Below are positions 51,604 to 60,061 of a stretch of DNA of 64,000 nt, piece by piece. Position numbers and translations under genes: made by a program. The notes under the pieces were generated by a model, which did not search any database, was not told the origin of the DNA, and was given only the letters and a program-made list of their open reading frames with translations. Origin of the DNA: 4572-13 sp964594065. GTDB lineage: Bacteria; Planctomycetota; Phycisphaerae; Sedimentisphaerales; Anaerohalosphaeraceae. The stretch covers positions 1 through 64,000 of the forward strand of contig CAZQKX010000006.1 in NCBI GenBank assembly GCA_964594065.1. Reading direction: 5' to 3'. Numbering within the stretch: position 1 is the stretch's first letter; each line of letters opens with the position of its first letter.

Positions 51604-52142
51604 CCGAAAGTGTGAAACAACAATCGAAAACCAAGCCGGTTTTGTTTAGCCTGCTGACCCTTTTGTCCGGCATCGCTATTGGTATCGGGGCTACGCTGAT
51701 CTTCGTTAAACAAAAACCGATTCAGCCCAAACGCGGTTTCAGCGGACGGATGCTTGAGCATCTGAAACGGGAGCTGCGCTTGACCGAAGAGCAAAAACCT
51801 GTAGTCGACTCAATCATTCAGACCCATACGGTAGCGTTAGATGAAATTTTTAGTGAAACCCGCCCCCAGATCTCAGCAATTGTCGAGGAAATGAACACTG
51901 AAATCCTTCAGGTTCTCGATGATAATCAAAAACAAATATGGGCAGACAGGATGAAGCGAATGCAGGAGAATTTTGAACGAATGCGGAATCGCGGCAGACG
52001 CGGTCCCGGCGGCAGACGCGGCGATGGCCGGGGGTTTGGCCGCGATCCCAATTCGCCCCGTCGACGACGGCGGCCTCCTGTTGAGGAAATGGCACCACAA
52101 GGGCCTCCTCCACCACCACGGCCTGAAAATCCACCAATATAA
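51600..52142 (+). CDS. Membrane-anchored periplasmic sensor-like protein (CnrX/Spy-like)
   Basis: 180 aa from ATG 51600, which shares bases with the TGA of the preceding gene (ATGA). One membrane helix (PVLFSLLTLLSGIAIGIGAT, about 13-32). A helical periplasmic core follows, with HLKRELRLTEEQKPVVDSII (LTxxQ-like), VALDEIFSETRPQISAIVEE and VLDDNQKQIWADRMKRMQEN. The tail is Arg/Gly- then Pro-rich (GRRGPGGRRGDGRGFGRDPN, QGPPPPPRPENPPI). The core resembles periplasmic heavy-metal-sensor proteins such as CnrX, which hold the anti-sigma until metal binds. No His-rich metal site is obvious, so the signal could instead be envelope stress. Confidence 0.7.
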   Translation: MTESVKQQSKTKPVLFSLLTLLSGIAIGIGATLIFVKQKPIQPKRGFSGRMLEHLKRELRLTEEQKPVVDSIIQTHTVALDEIFSETRPQISAIVEEMNTEILQVLDDNQKQIWADRMKRMQENFERMRNRGRRGPGGRRGDGRGFGRDPNSPRRRRRPPVEEMAPQGPPPPPRPENPPI

Positions 52143-52282
52143 ACTCTCATACTGCAACGGGCATTCCTGTACGCCGATGCCGTTAAAATTTCACTGTATT
52201 TCTACACCCAAATCCCTTATATTCACTGAATAGTGGGCCGCTGGCCCTTTGACACTTTTTATATTTAATTTTGATACTTGAT

Positions 52283-53128
52283 ATGAATACAGAAAAAGTC
52301 TACCTGAATGGAAAGATCATCGATGCGGACAAAGCCTCGGTCCACGTCACCGACAGCAGTTATCTTTACGGTATCGGCCTGTTTGAAACCATGCGTGCGG
52401 TCGACGGGAAGGTGTTTCGGCTGGCCGACCATCTCCGCCGGCTAAACGACAGCGCTGAAGCCCTGTCGATCTTCAACAGCTTTTCGGACGAGCAAATAGA
52501 GGACGCAATTGGGCAACTGCTTTTAGCCAACGAGGTTACGGATGCACGGCTGCGCCTGTCTTTGACCAACGGCCCGATCGGCCCGGATGGAACGGCCAGG
52601 ACAAACCTGCTGATTACCTCCCCGCCGTTTACGCCGTATCCGCCGGAACATTACGCAAAAGGCGTGCGTGTCGCATTGACCGATTTTCGGCAAAACAGCA
52701 AGGATCCCTACGCCGGGCACAAGACCACCTGCTACGGACCGCGGCTGGTGGCGTTGAAAAATGCCCACGAAAAACTGGCCGCAGAATCGCTGTGGTTTAC
52801 CACCGAGAATTTTCTGGCCGAAGGCTGCATCAGCAATGTCTTCCTGGTCAAAGACGGAGCATTATACACTCCGCCGGTCGATACGCCGGTACTGCCGGGG
52901 ATTGCAAGAAAAACTGTCATCGAGATCGCTGAACAGGAAAACATCGACTGCATCGAAAAGCCACTGGGTGTTGACGACCTGCTGAAAGCCGACGAGGTCT
53001 TTTTGACCAACGTTATCATGGAGGTTCTGCCCGTCGTCGCCGTCGAGGCCCACACCGTCGGCGATGGCAAACCGGGGTCGATTTCGAAAAGATTGGGCGA
53101 CCGATTCAAAGAAATGTTAAATGGCTAA
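52283..53128 (+). CDS. Class IV PLP aminotransferase (branched-chain / aminodeoxychorismate lyase type)
   Basis: 281 aa from ATG 52283. Family landmarks: VYLNGKIIDADKASVHVTDS, YGIGLFETMRAVDGKVFRLA, the PLP-lysine region YAGHKTTCYGPRLVALKNAH, and ENFLAEGCISNVFLVKDGAL with TPVLPGIARKTVIEIAE. These fit IlvE, D-amino-acid aminotransferase or PabC; I cannot decide between them. A longer start at 52271 adds MILD and is unlikely. It has no obvious pathway neighbour. Confidence 0.88.
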   Translation: MNTEKVYLNGKIIDADKASVHVTDSSYLYGIGLFETMRAVDGKVFRLADHLRRLNDSAEALSIFNSFSDEQIEDAIGQLLLANEVTDARLRLSLTNGPIGPDGTARTNLLITSPPFTPYPPEHYAKGVRVALTDFRQNSKDPYAGHKTTCYGPRLVALKNAHEKLAAESLWFTTENFLAEGCISNVFLVKDGALYTPPVDTPVLPGIARKTVIEIAEQENIDCIEKPLGVDDLLKADEVFLTNVIMEVLPVVAVEAHTVGDGKPGSISKRLGDRFKEMLNG

Positions 53129-53202
53129 ATAATAAACGGCACAGTGCATTCAAAACAGCGTCTAAAAGGTTAAATGAAAATTAGCTTTGAAAGGCAGAGA
53201 CA

Positions 53203-53478
53203 ATGACTGGAGCAGGAGGTGCCGCGGCTTATGCCGCCATGATAAACGCTGTCACAGCGTCCGGGGCAATTGTTGAGGTAGGCCCGAATGACTTTTTGGA
53301 GATTCTCAGCCGATCCGAGTCACCGATCGTCGTCAATTCGCCCGCAGGCATGTTTGCCAAGCACAAGTACATGACCTCATATAAGGGATTGTTCTTTTAT
53401 ACGAAATCTGCAACACCGCTGATACTGCCAACGGACATTGAATTGGTCCATGCAAAGAAAATCTGGATTCCAACATAA
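53203..53478 (+). CDS. Hypothetical protein, 91 aa
   Basis: A small, mostly soluble product (AAAYAAMINAVTASGAIVEV, RSESPIVVNSPAGMFAKHKY). There is no signal peptide or recognised domain. AAGG lies 8 nt upstream of the ATG. It precedes a lipoprotein gene by 25 bp on the same strand. I do not recognise it. Confidence 0.55.
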   Translation: MTGAGGAAAYAAMINAVTASGAIVEVGPNDFLEILSRSESPIVVNSPAGMFAKHKYMTSYKGLFFYTKSATPLILPTDIELVHAKKIWIPT

Positions 53479-53503
53479 AAAAAACATTAGAAAGGAGTTT
53501 ATC

Positions 53504-55135
53504 GTGAGAAAAGTTCTAACCACCCTGCTTGTTGTTACAATGTTCTCGTTGACCGGCTGTATCGAAGAGAAAAATGAATATTACGTCAATCCCGATGGTT
53601 CCGGCAAAGTGATCCATGAACTTTTCACTGTCGAGGGAAGCGAGATCAATCTGAACTTTGACGATAATGAAAGCACGAAGCCGAGCGTTGAACAGCAACT
53701 GAAAGACCTGGCCCGAGATACCATGCAAAACGCCAAAGGTATTGAAGTCTGGGCTGATGTCGAAACCGAAATAACCGACGAAGGCAAGCTGCATTTTAAA
53801 GGCACAGCCTATTTCAAGGATGTTACAAAACTTTCTTTTGAACAGAGCGGCTTTGAGCAGGACTCGGGATTTGCCATCAGCCGTGATGATGATGGACTCC
53901 TTATTCTGGAAATGGAAACGGATAAAGAGGAAAAAACCAAAGAAGCAAAACAGCTTACTGATGAACAGGTTCGGCAGGAAATCAAAAAACAGCGGCTGAA
54001 ATACGAACAATCAAAGCCGATGATGATAGGGATCCTGAACAATTTAAAGCAAACAAATATTGTTCATTACAAGGGGCGAGTTAAAAGCAGTGTTAATTTC
54101 CAGAAAAGCGATGGAGCTGTCACATTAATCGTTGACGGTAAAAAGATGCTCGAATATTTTGACAGCCTGATGAGCAATGATGAAAAACTGGAGCAGATGA
54201 TCCGAGCCGGAAAAGATATGAATGATGAAGATTGGAACGGATATTTTGAATATACCGGTGGGACGGCAAAAGCTCCCCGTGCGGTGATCGAGTTGACCGA
54301 CCCGTTGTTTGATTATAAAAAAGAAGTTGAAAAAGCCAAGGCAAATAACCCCGCGATGATCAAATCGCTTAACATAACGTCAGGAGCAGCAGTTGAAATT
54401 AAAACCGTCGAATATCAGCCCGGCATGGATATCCAGAATCTTCGAGTCGGTGGTGTACGCATCATCTTCTTTGAAGACAAAGCCATCGACTACCGTCCGT
54501 TCAATCAATTCGTGGGCTACGAAATGTCACTGGTTGGAAAACTGCCGGCACAGAACCTGCACATAGATGACGGTAATCTCACAAAAGCATTGACCCTGAG
54601 CGGACAGGACCTTCTGCCGGAAGGTAAATTTAACCGTTCGCTGAGCTTTCTGAAAATCGCTGATGATGGAATTTCCGTTTCATTTTCGATCAAAATGCAG
54701 GTTCCTCAAGAAAATGAAAAGGGGATGGCTGAGATCGCAGGCATCGTAAAATGTTTCAAGAGTGATGGCATTAAAACGATCGACCTGGGCCTGATGGAAC
54801 TCAAAAAAGGCGCTGTCAACGAAACCGAAGGCATCTCGATCCAAAAAGCCGGTAAAGCCCAGTGGACAGACCAATACGAAATCGACTTGAAACTGAAAAT
54901 ACTGAAGCACATTTTAAAAGACATTCAGCTTTTCACCAAAGACGGTAAACAAATTGAAACCAGTATCTCCGGCGGATCATCCTCAGGCGGTTACTGGCTT
55001 CACCGCGGGGTCCGAACCAAAGACCCATTACCCGAAAAAGGACGTATCGTCATCGAACTCTACGATAACCTTCAGGAGTATGAAATCCCCTTCAACCTGA
55101 AAAATATCTCCTTGACCGGAAGCCCGTTGGATTAA
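53504..55135 (+). CDS. Lipoprotein of unknown function, 543 aa
   Basis: Starts at GTG 53504, with AGGAG 7-8 nt upstream; an in-frame ATG at 53438 overlaps the preceding gene and is rejected. The signal VRKVLTTLLVVTMFSLTGC ends in lipobox LTGC, and Glu at +3 to +4 fits an outer-membrane or surface lipoprotein. YYVNPDGSGKVIHELF follows. The rest alternates beta strands with a charged helix (KEEKTKEAKQLTDEQVRQEI) and ends in a beta-rich domain (IETSISGGSSSGGYWLHRGV). No enzyme motif was recognised. Confidence 0.75.
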   Translation: MRKVLTTLLVVTMFSLTGCIEEKNEYYVNPDGSGKVIHELFTVEGSEINLNFDDNESTKPSVEQQLKDLARDTMQNAKGIEVWADVETEITDEGKLHFKGTAYFKDVTKLSFEQSGFEQDSGFAISRDDDGLLILEMETDKEEKTKEAKQLTDEQVRQEIKKQRLKYEQSKPMMIGILNNLKQTNIVHYKGRVKSSVNFQKSDGAVTLIVDGKKMLEYFDSLMSNDEKLEQMIRAGKDMNDEDWNGYFEYTGGTAKAPRAVIELTDPLFDYKKEVEKAKANNPAMIKSLNITSGAAVEIKTVEYQPGMDIQNLRVGGVRIIFFEDKAIDYRPFNQFVGYEMSLVGKLPAQNLHIDDGNLTKALTLSGQDLLPEGKFNRSLSFLKIADDGISVSFSIKMQVPQENEKGMAEIAGIVKCFKSDGIKTIDLGLMELKKGAVNETEGISIQKAGKAQWTDQYEIDLKLKILKHILKDIQLFTKDGKQIETSISGGSSSGGYWLHRGVRTKDPLPEKGRIVIELYDNLQEYEIPFNLKNISLTGSPLD

Positions 55136-55140
55136 TTTAA

Positions 55141-55455
55141 GTGTCGCCCCGCCGGGGCTTGAGGGTGTGATGTGAATCTGAGACCGGAGGTTAAAACCTC
55201 CGGCTACTATATAAAATCCCTCCGGGATTTAAAAACAATAAAAATTTAACTGATAGAATAAAAAAGGATGTCTCGAAGAGACCAAATACAATAGCCGGTG
55301 GTGTAAACCACCGGAAAGAAGACAATAAATAAATTCAAAGTCCTGAAAGGACGCAACACAATAGCCGGAGGCGTGAGCCTCCGGAAAACAAGACACAAAC
55401 AAGAACCAGTCCCGAAGAGCCTGCCCTGAGCAAAGCCGAACGGGGACGACACAGA
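55141..55455. repeat. Composite hairpin repeat A, upstream of the RAYT gene
   Basis: Successive hairpins: GCCCCGCCGGGGC (55146-55158), CCGGAGGTTAAAACCTCCGG (55184-55203), AATCCCTCCGGGATT (55215-55229), GTCTCGAAGAGAC (55270-55282), CCGGTGGTGTAAACCACCGG (55295-55314), GTCCTGAAAGGAC (55340-55352) and CCGGAGGCGTGAGCCTCCGG (55365-55384). The last unit, GTCCCGAAG...GGGACGAC, is interrupted by about 27 bp of another repeat type (GAGCCTGCCCTGAGCAAAGC). Composite B repeats the same order downstream of the transposase. Confidence 0.85.
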
Positions 55456-55470
55456 AAAGGAGGCTGTGCA

Positions 55471-55917
55471 ATGTCTTATACCAGTTTGAATTACCACGTC
55501 GTATTTTCCACTAAAGAAAGAAGAGCCTATCTCGAAAACAAACATATCAAGGCCGTCTGCAAATACATCGGCGGCATTCTACGTAATCAAAAAGGATGCC
55601 TGCTTACGGCCAACGGAGTATCCGATCATCTTCATTTAGCAATATCACTGCATCCTGAAAAGAGTCTTTCCGAAACCGTCAAAACGGTCAAAGCGAATTC
55701 ATCCCGCTGGATTCACGACAATTATCCCGAGTTGAGCCTGTTTAGCTGGCAGGAAGGCTATTCGGCTTTTTCCGTTTCGTATTCGGGGTTGGATAAAGTA
55801 CTTGCCTACATCCGCGGGCAGGAAAATCATCATGAAAAAATGAGTTTCGGAGAAGAATTGATTTCCCTGTTGAAAAAGCATAAAATAGATTTCAAGCCGG
55901 AGTATGTGTTCGGATAA
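55471..55917 (+). CDS. IS200-like / REP-associated tyrosine transposase (RAYT)
   Basis: 148 aa. The HUH motif is in GVSDHLHLAISLHPEKS (about 48-64), and the candidate catalytic Tyr is in KVLAYIRGQENHHEKMSFGE (about 110-129). FSWQEGYSAFSVSYSGLDKV is typical of this Y1 family. AAAGGAGG lies before the ATG. There is no accessory tnpB gene. It lies between two directly repeated hairpin arrays (55141-55455 and 55917-56163), the hallmark of RAYT domestication, where the enzyme works on REP-like hairpins. Confidence 0.88.
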   Translation: MSYTSLNYHVVFSTKERRAYLENKHIKAVCKYIGGILRNQKGCLLTANGVSDHLHLAISLHPEKSLSETVKTVKANSSRWIHDNYPELSLFSWQEGYSAFSVSYSGLDKVLAYIRGQENHHEKMSFGEELISLLKKHKIDFKPEYVFG

Positions 55918-56163
55918 AATACCGCCCCGCTGGGGCTATAGGGTCCGTGGTTGTGATCCCAATACCGGAGGTTAAAACCTCCGGCTACTGTATCCTGTCC
56001 CTTCGGGACAAAAAAACACAAAATTCTAAACTTTTGAAAAAACAGCACTCAATCGAAATGAAGACTGAGAAAAGTCCTGAAAGGACGCAATATAATAGCC
56101 GGAGGCGTGAGCCTCCGGAAAGCAAGGCACAAACAAGACCGAGTCCCGAAGGGACGACATAAA
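55917..56163. repeat. Composite hairpin repeat B, downstream of the RAYT gene
   Basis: Hairpins in the same order as A: GCCCCGCTGGGGC (55924-55936), CCGGAGGTTAAAACCTCCGG (55965-55984), GTCCCTTCGGGAC (55997-56009), GTCCTGAAAGGAC (56074-56086), CCGGAGGCGTGAGCCTCCGG (56099-56118) and GTCCCGAAGGGAC (56143-56155). The last unit is uninterrupted here. Confidence 0.85.
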
Positions 56164-56204
56164 ATGGAATTTGCACAATGAAAATTAAAAGGTTGGAGCC
56201 TAAC

Positions 56205-57047
56205 ATGAAATATAAACCTTGTATAGCTTATTTAATCGTTATCGTAGCTATAGCTAATTTCTCGTGCATCTCGAATTCGGAAGTTGTCTCAAATGATCCA
56301 CATGCAAATAAAGCCCTCGATATTTCATTTGAATTGCCCAAAAGTGAAATAAAATATAGTGGAACTTATCAACAGAAAGGTGATGGCCCATTAGGTCCGA
56401 TGGATATCAATGGCAATGCCACCATGACACTCAAACCATCAAATAAATGGCCTATATATTCCAGTTTAACATTACATTTAACGCATGCAAAAATCGTTGA
56501 CTACAAAGAAGAGTGGCAGGAAGCGGGCACGGACGACTTGCCCCCTCCCATGACATTACCTGCATTTACTTTCGATAAATATGGCCATTCGAAAAGCTCT
56601 TATCATATCGGGGAGATGCCTTTAAGCATGGTTGGTGACCTCTGGCCATTACCACCCAAACCACTAAAAATCAGTCACCCATATAAAGAACAAATCACAC
56701 AGAAGAAATATGATTTCCGGGAGCATGGTGAAGGCACAAGAGAAATTAAATTTCCTGGTTATGAAACGATAAATAAAAAAGAATATTTGTGCATTAATAT
56801 TCACACTACTGTCGATGTTGAATTTGAGAAAGATGAACCACTATTTATTTTAACTATTGATTCTAAAGTTTTGTGGGATACAACCGACAATCTGCCTTTT
56901 AAAGTAACACAGAAAGCTAACTGGAAAGGAACCTTTAAAGTATCAGACTCTGAACAAAAAGACTTTAATCATGTTATGATTTTAAATCTTAAAAGAACTT
57001 TTACGGAACAAACAAATGAAAATCAAAGACATCGCAAATGCCATTGA
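56205..57047 (+). CDS. Probable lipoprotein of unknown function, 280 aa
   Basis: ATG 56205 has GGAG 6 nt upstream. The signal CIAYLIVIVAIANFSCIS carries a lipobox-like ANFSC. The mature part is beta-rich and includes DISFELPKSEIKYSGTYQQK and REHGEGTREIKFPGYETINK. No family was recognised. Its 3' end overlaps the start of the Nif3-like gene by 32 bp in another frame. It follows RAYT repeat B directly, so transfer with or beside that element is possible. Confidence 0.65.
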   Translation: MKYKPCIAYLIVIVAIANFSCISNSEVVSNDPHANKALDISFELPKSEIKYSGTYQQKGDGPLGPMDINGNATMTLKPSNKWPIYSSLTLHLTHAKIVDYKEEWQEAGTDDLPPPMTLPAFTFDKYGHSKSSYHIGEMPLSMVGDLWPLPPKPLKISHPYKEQITQKKYDFREHGEGTREIKFPGYETINKKEYLCINIHTTVDVEFEKDEPLFILTIDSKVLWDTTDNLPFKVTQKANWKGTFKVSDSEQKDFNHVMILNLKRTFTEQTNENQRHRKCH

Positions 57048-58128
57048 ACAAATCGCGCCGTTGGGGTTGGCGCAGGATTGGGATAATGTCGGCCTCTTGA
57101 TCGGCAATCCTGAAAAAAATATCAAAAAGATACTGATCACCATAGACACAACGATGGCGGTCGTCGAAGAAGCCAAGGCACAGAAGGCCGACTTGATCCT
57201 GTCGTATCATCCGGTCATCTGGGATGGGCTCAAGCACATTACGGCAACCGGCCCCAACGCCAACGTCTATGAATTGATCCGCTCCGGTATTGGCGTCTTT
57301 TCGATTCACACCGCACTGGATATCGCCGTCGGCGGCGTTAATGACGCGCTGGCCGGCATCCTCGGCATTGACGATCCCAAGCCCATCGGCGATTATGTCG
57401 CTAACCCGGCCGGACCGCAGTACAAGCTCATCACGTTCATCCCGGACAACGCCGTCAACGAAGTCACCGACGCTCTCTACGCCGCGGGGGCGGGCGCGAT
57501 CGGCAACTATTCCAATTGCGGCTTCATGCACGAAGGCGTCGGCACGTTCAAACCGCTGAAAGGCGCAACCCCCGCCATCGGCAAGCAAGGTAAAATCGAG
57601 CGTGTCAGTGAGATCCGGCTGGAAACCGTGATACCCGCCGGCAAAGTCGCCGCGGTCATCGCTGCCCTGCGACAATCCCATCCCTATGAAAGCCCGGCGT
57701 TCGACATCTTCCAGCACCACGACGTCGAGAACAAACTGGGCCTGGGCCGCATCGGGATGCTCAAAAAGCCCCTGTCGATACCAAAAGCCATCGAAAATAT
57801 CAAAGCCGTCACCGGATGCAAGGCCGTCGGCATCGTCGGCCCCGCCAGGCGAACCGTCAAAAAAGCGGCCGTCTGTGCCGGTTCCTGCGGCAAAATACTC
57901 AACTCCGTCATCGATGCCGGCTGCGATCTGTACCTGACCGGTGAACTGAAACACCATCAGGCATTGGCCGCTCAGGAAGCCGGATTGACCTGTATTTGCC
58001 TGTCTCATACGGTTTCTGAACGATTTGCACTGAAAAATCTTGCAAAACAATTGAAAAATCGCCTCAAAAACGTCACAATAGCCCTCAGCAAAAAAGACCG
58101 CGATCCATTTGTATGGATCAATGTTTAA
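57016..58128 (+). CDS. Nif3-like dinuclear metal centre hexameric protein
   Basis: 370 aa. The N-terminal Nif3 half shows APLGLAQDWDNVGLLIGNPE, KADLILSYHPVIWDGLKHIT (metal His) and IGVFSIHTALDIAVGGVNDA. A PII/CutA-like insert (about 140-240) holds YKLITFIPDNAVNEVTDALY and HPYESPAFDIFQHHDVENK. The second half has VGIVGPARRTVKKAAVCAGS, YLTGELKHHQALAAQEAG and CLSHTVSERFALKNLAKQL. The family forms metal-binding toroids; the substrate is unsettled, sometimes labelled GTP cyclohydrolase I type 2. It overlaps the gene before it and is followed by scpB. Confidence 0.9.
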   Translation: MKIKDIANAIEQIAPLGLAQDWDNVGLLIGNPEKNIKKILITIDTTMAVVEEAKAQKADLILSYHPVIWDGLKHITATGPNANVYELIRSGIGVFSIHTALDIAVGGVNDALAGILGIDDPKPIGDYVANPAGPQYKLITFIPDNAVNEVTDALYAAGAGAIGNYSNCGFMHEGVGTFKPLKGATPAIGKQGKIERVSEIRLETVIPAGKVAAVIAALRQSHPYESPAFDIFQHHDVENKLGLGRIGMLKKPLSIPKAIENIKAVTGCKAVGIVGPARRTVKKAAVCAGSCGKILNSVIDAGCDLYLTGELKHHQALAAQEAGLTCICLSHTVSERFALKNLAKQLKNRLKNVTIALSKKDRDPFVWINV

Positions 58129-58162
58129 TTTTGAATTTTTAATTATAAATTGCGGAAACAAT

Positions 58163-58882
58163 ATGACACCAGACGAAAAGATTGAACAACCGGAAACAAT
58201 CGAGACGGAAGCGATAGTCGAAGAAACACAGGAATCCGGCCCAATATCGGAGGATATGGAAGAAGAACGTAGGGTGGGCCATGCCCCCCAAGCGGAAACC
58301 GAACCGGATGATGAAGATATGGACGACGAGGAACCTTCCGAAGAGATCGACGAGATCGAAGCGACGCTGGAAACGGTCGCCGAGGCCGTCCTGTTCGCCA
58401 GCGATGAACCGCTGAGCCCCAAGCGGCTGGTGGATATCGCCGAGGCCGGTTCGGTTAAACGCATTCGCCAGTGCGTCAAAGCACTGAATAAAAAATATCG
58501 TGAAACAGGCATCTCCTTCCGCATTGAAAAGATTTCCGGCGGCTACCAGATGATGACCCTGCCGGCCTTTAATCCGTGGATCAGCAAACTCATCAAGGTG
58601 CGTTCGGATCATAAACTCACACCGGCCGCACTGGAAACACTGGCCATCGTCGCCTACAAACAACCCATCATCCGCGCTGATGTCGAAGCCATCCGCGGCG
58701 TCGCCTCCGGCGAGATCCTGCGAAACCTGATGTACAAGGGCCTGGTCAAGATTGTCGGACGTGCTGAGATACTGGGCCGGCCCATGCTGTACGGAACGAC
58801 CAAAAAATTCCTCGATGTCTTCGGATTGAATACCCTCAAAGACCTGCCCAAAATTGAAGAACTCAAAGCCCCAAGCCAGTAA
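58163..58882 (+). CDS. scpB: Segregation and condensation protein B
   Basis: ScpB joins SMC and ScpA in the bacterial condensin complex. After a long acidic leader (about 1-70, DDEDMDDEEPSEEIDEIEAT) come the two winged-helix domains: TVAEAVLFASDEPLSPKRLV and TPAALETLAIVAYKQPIIRA, with DVEAIRGVASGEILRNLMYK and ILGRPMLYGTTKKFLDVFGL. 239 aa; the leader is longer than usual. I start at MTPDEKIEQ (ATG 58163). Its 3' end overlaps mutY by 29 bp. scpA is not in the window. Confidence 0.92.
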   Translation: MTPDEKIEQPETIETEAIVEETQESGPISEDMEEERRVGHAPQAETEPDDEDMDDEEPSEEIDEIEATLETVAEAVLFASDEPLSPKRLVDIAEAGSVKRIRQCVKALNKKYRETGISFRIEKISGGYQMMTLPAFNPWISKLIKVRSDHKLTPAALETLAIVAYKQPIIRADVEAIRGVASGEILRNLMYKGLVKIVGRAEILGRPMLYGTTKKFLDVFGLNTLKDLPKIEELKAPSQ

Positions 58883-59933
58883 GATTCAAGCACCCCTGCT
58901 CAAATGGTTTCGTGCCAATGCCCGTGACCTGCCGTGGCGACGAAATCGCTCGCCGTATGCAGTTTGGGTTTCCGAAATTATGCTCCAGCAAACACAAGTC
59001 GCCACGGTCATTGATTACTTCAACCGATTCCTGAAACGTTTTCCCACCGTTGAAAAGCTGGCCCGCGCCAGGCAGGATACGGTGTTGAAACTATGGGAGG
59101 GCCTGGGGTATTACAGCCGGGGCCGCAATCTGCACAAGGCCGCGAAAACCATCGTCACCGAATACGATGGCCAACTGCCGGACACCGTCGACGGACTGCA
59201 GAAGATCCCCGGCATCGGACGCTACACCGCCGGGGCGATTGCCAGCATCGCATTCAGTAAGCCCGCCCCTATTCTCGACGGCAATGTCATCCGCGTTTTG
59301 TGCCGCGTCTTTCGCATCAAAAGCAATCCCAAAGACACCGCCGTCAAAAACAAACTCTGGCAACTGGCCGATACGCTGGTGCATACCAAACACCCCGGCG
59401 ACTTCAACGAAGCCATGATGGAACTGGGAGCACTGGTCTGCACGCCCATTGCCCCGGCGTGCCAAGCATGCCCCTTGATGAAAGTTTGCGCCGCCTTTAA
59501 GCATAACGAACAGGACAGTCTTCCGGTCAAACAAAAGCAAGCTCAGCTGCCGCACTATACCATCGTCGTCGGCATCGTTTTTAAAGATGACAAAATCCTC
59601 ATCGACAAACGCAGGCAAAACGCCCTGCTCGGCGGTTTGTGGGAGTTTCCCGGCGGCAAGAAAAAGAAAACCGAATCGTTCAAACAGGCCGTCGCCCGTG
59701 AAGTCAAAGAAGAAGCCGGCATCACTATCGAAGTCGGCAAACGCCTGTGCATCGTCAAACACACGTACTCACATTTTAAGATCACTCTGCACGCCTATCT
59801 GTGCGACTATAAAAACGGCACCGCAAAACCACTCGGCTGCGATGCCGTTAAATGGATTGTACCCAAAAACCTGACCAAATACGCTTTTCCCGCGGCAAAC
59901 TCAAAGATCATCAAGAAACTGGATCTTTCTTAA
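58854..59933 (+). CDS. mutY: Adenine DNA glycosylase MutY fused to an intact Nudix (MutT-like) domain
   Basis: Removes A opposite 8-oxo-G. 359 aa from TTG 58854, within scpB. The catalytic region is YAVWVSEIMLQQTQVATVID (Glu about 41), the helix-hairpin-helix is LQKIPGIGRYTAGAIASIAF, the catalytic Asp is in PILDGNVIRVLCRVF, and the 4Fe-4S cysteines are C-x6-C-x2-C-x5-C in CTPIAPACQACPLMKVC (about 196-212). The C-terminal domain normally resembles MutT but lacks its box. Here GGKKKKTESFKQAVAREVKE plus EAGI fits GX5EX7REUXEEXGU exactly (about 267-289), so the domain may also hydrolyse 8-oxo-dGTP. Confidence 0.93.
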   Translation: MKNSKPQASKIQAPLLKWFRANARDLPWRRNRSPYAVWVSEIMLQQTQVATVIDYFNRFLKRFPTVEKLARARQDTVLKLWEGLGYYSRGRNLHKAAKTIVTEYDGQLPDTVDGLQKIPGIGRYTAGAIASIAFSKPAPILDGNVIRVLCRVFRIKSNPKDTAVKNKLWQLADTLVHTKHPGDFNEAMMELGALVCTPIAPACQACPLMKVCAAFKHNEQDSLPVKQKQAQLPHYTIVVGIVFKDDKILIDKRRQNALLGGLWEFPGGKKKKTESFKQAVAREVKEEAGITIEVGKRLCIVKHTYSHFKITLHAYLCDYKNGTAKPLGCDAVKWIVPKNLTKYAFPAANSKIIKKLDLS

Positions 59934-60004
59934 AAAACATCATTTTTTCCGAAACACTTTGGAATGTCACCCATCTTATCTTTCAGTAAACGCATAAATA
60001 TCAC

Positions 60005-60032
60005 TTGCAACACCGGATGTTTTCGCTACAAT
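60005..60032 (+). promoter_or_regulatory. Sigma-70-type promoter for the nfeD-flotillin operon
   Basis: TTGCAA (60005-60010), 16-bp spacer, TACAAT (60027-60032). GGGAGG follows at 60048-60053, before the ATG at 60062. Confidence 0.55.
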
Positions 60033-60061
60033 TTAACGAAAACATAAGGGAGGTATAAATT

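Noticed and set aside
55141..56163. Hairpin arrays around the RAYT gene considered as a CRISPR array
   Set aside because: The units are different hairpins of unequal spacing and no regular repeat-spacer pattern exists.
57001..58524. 507-codon open frame antisense to the Nif3-like and scpB genes
   Set aside because: It covers two well-identified genes on the other strand, and its own sequence is low-complexity serine runs followed by unrecognisable text.
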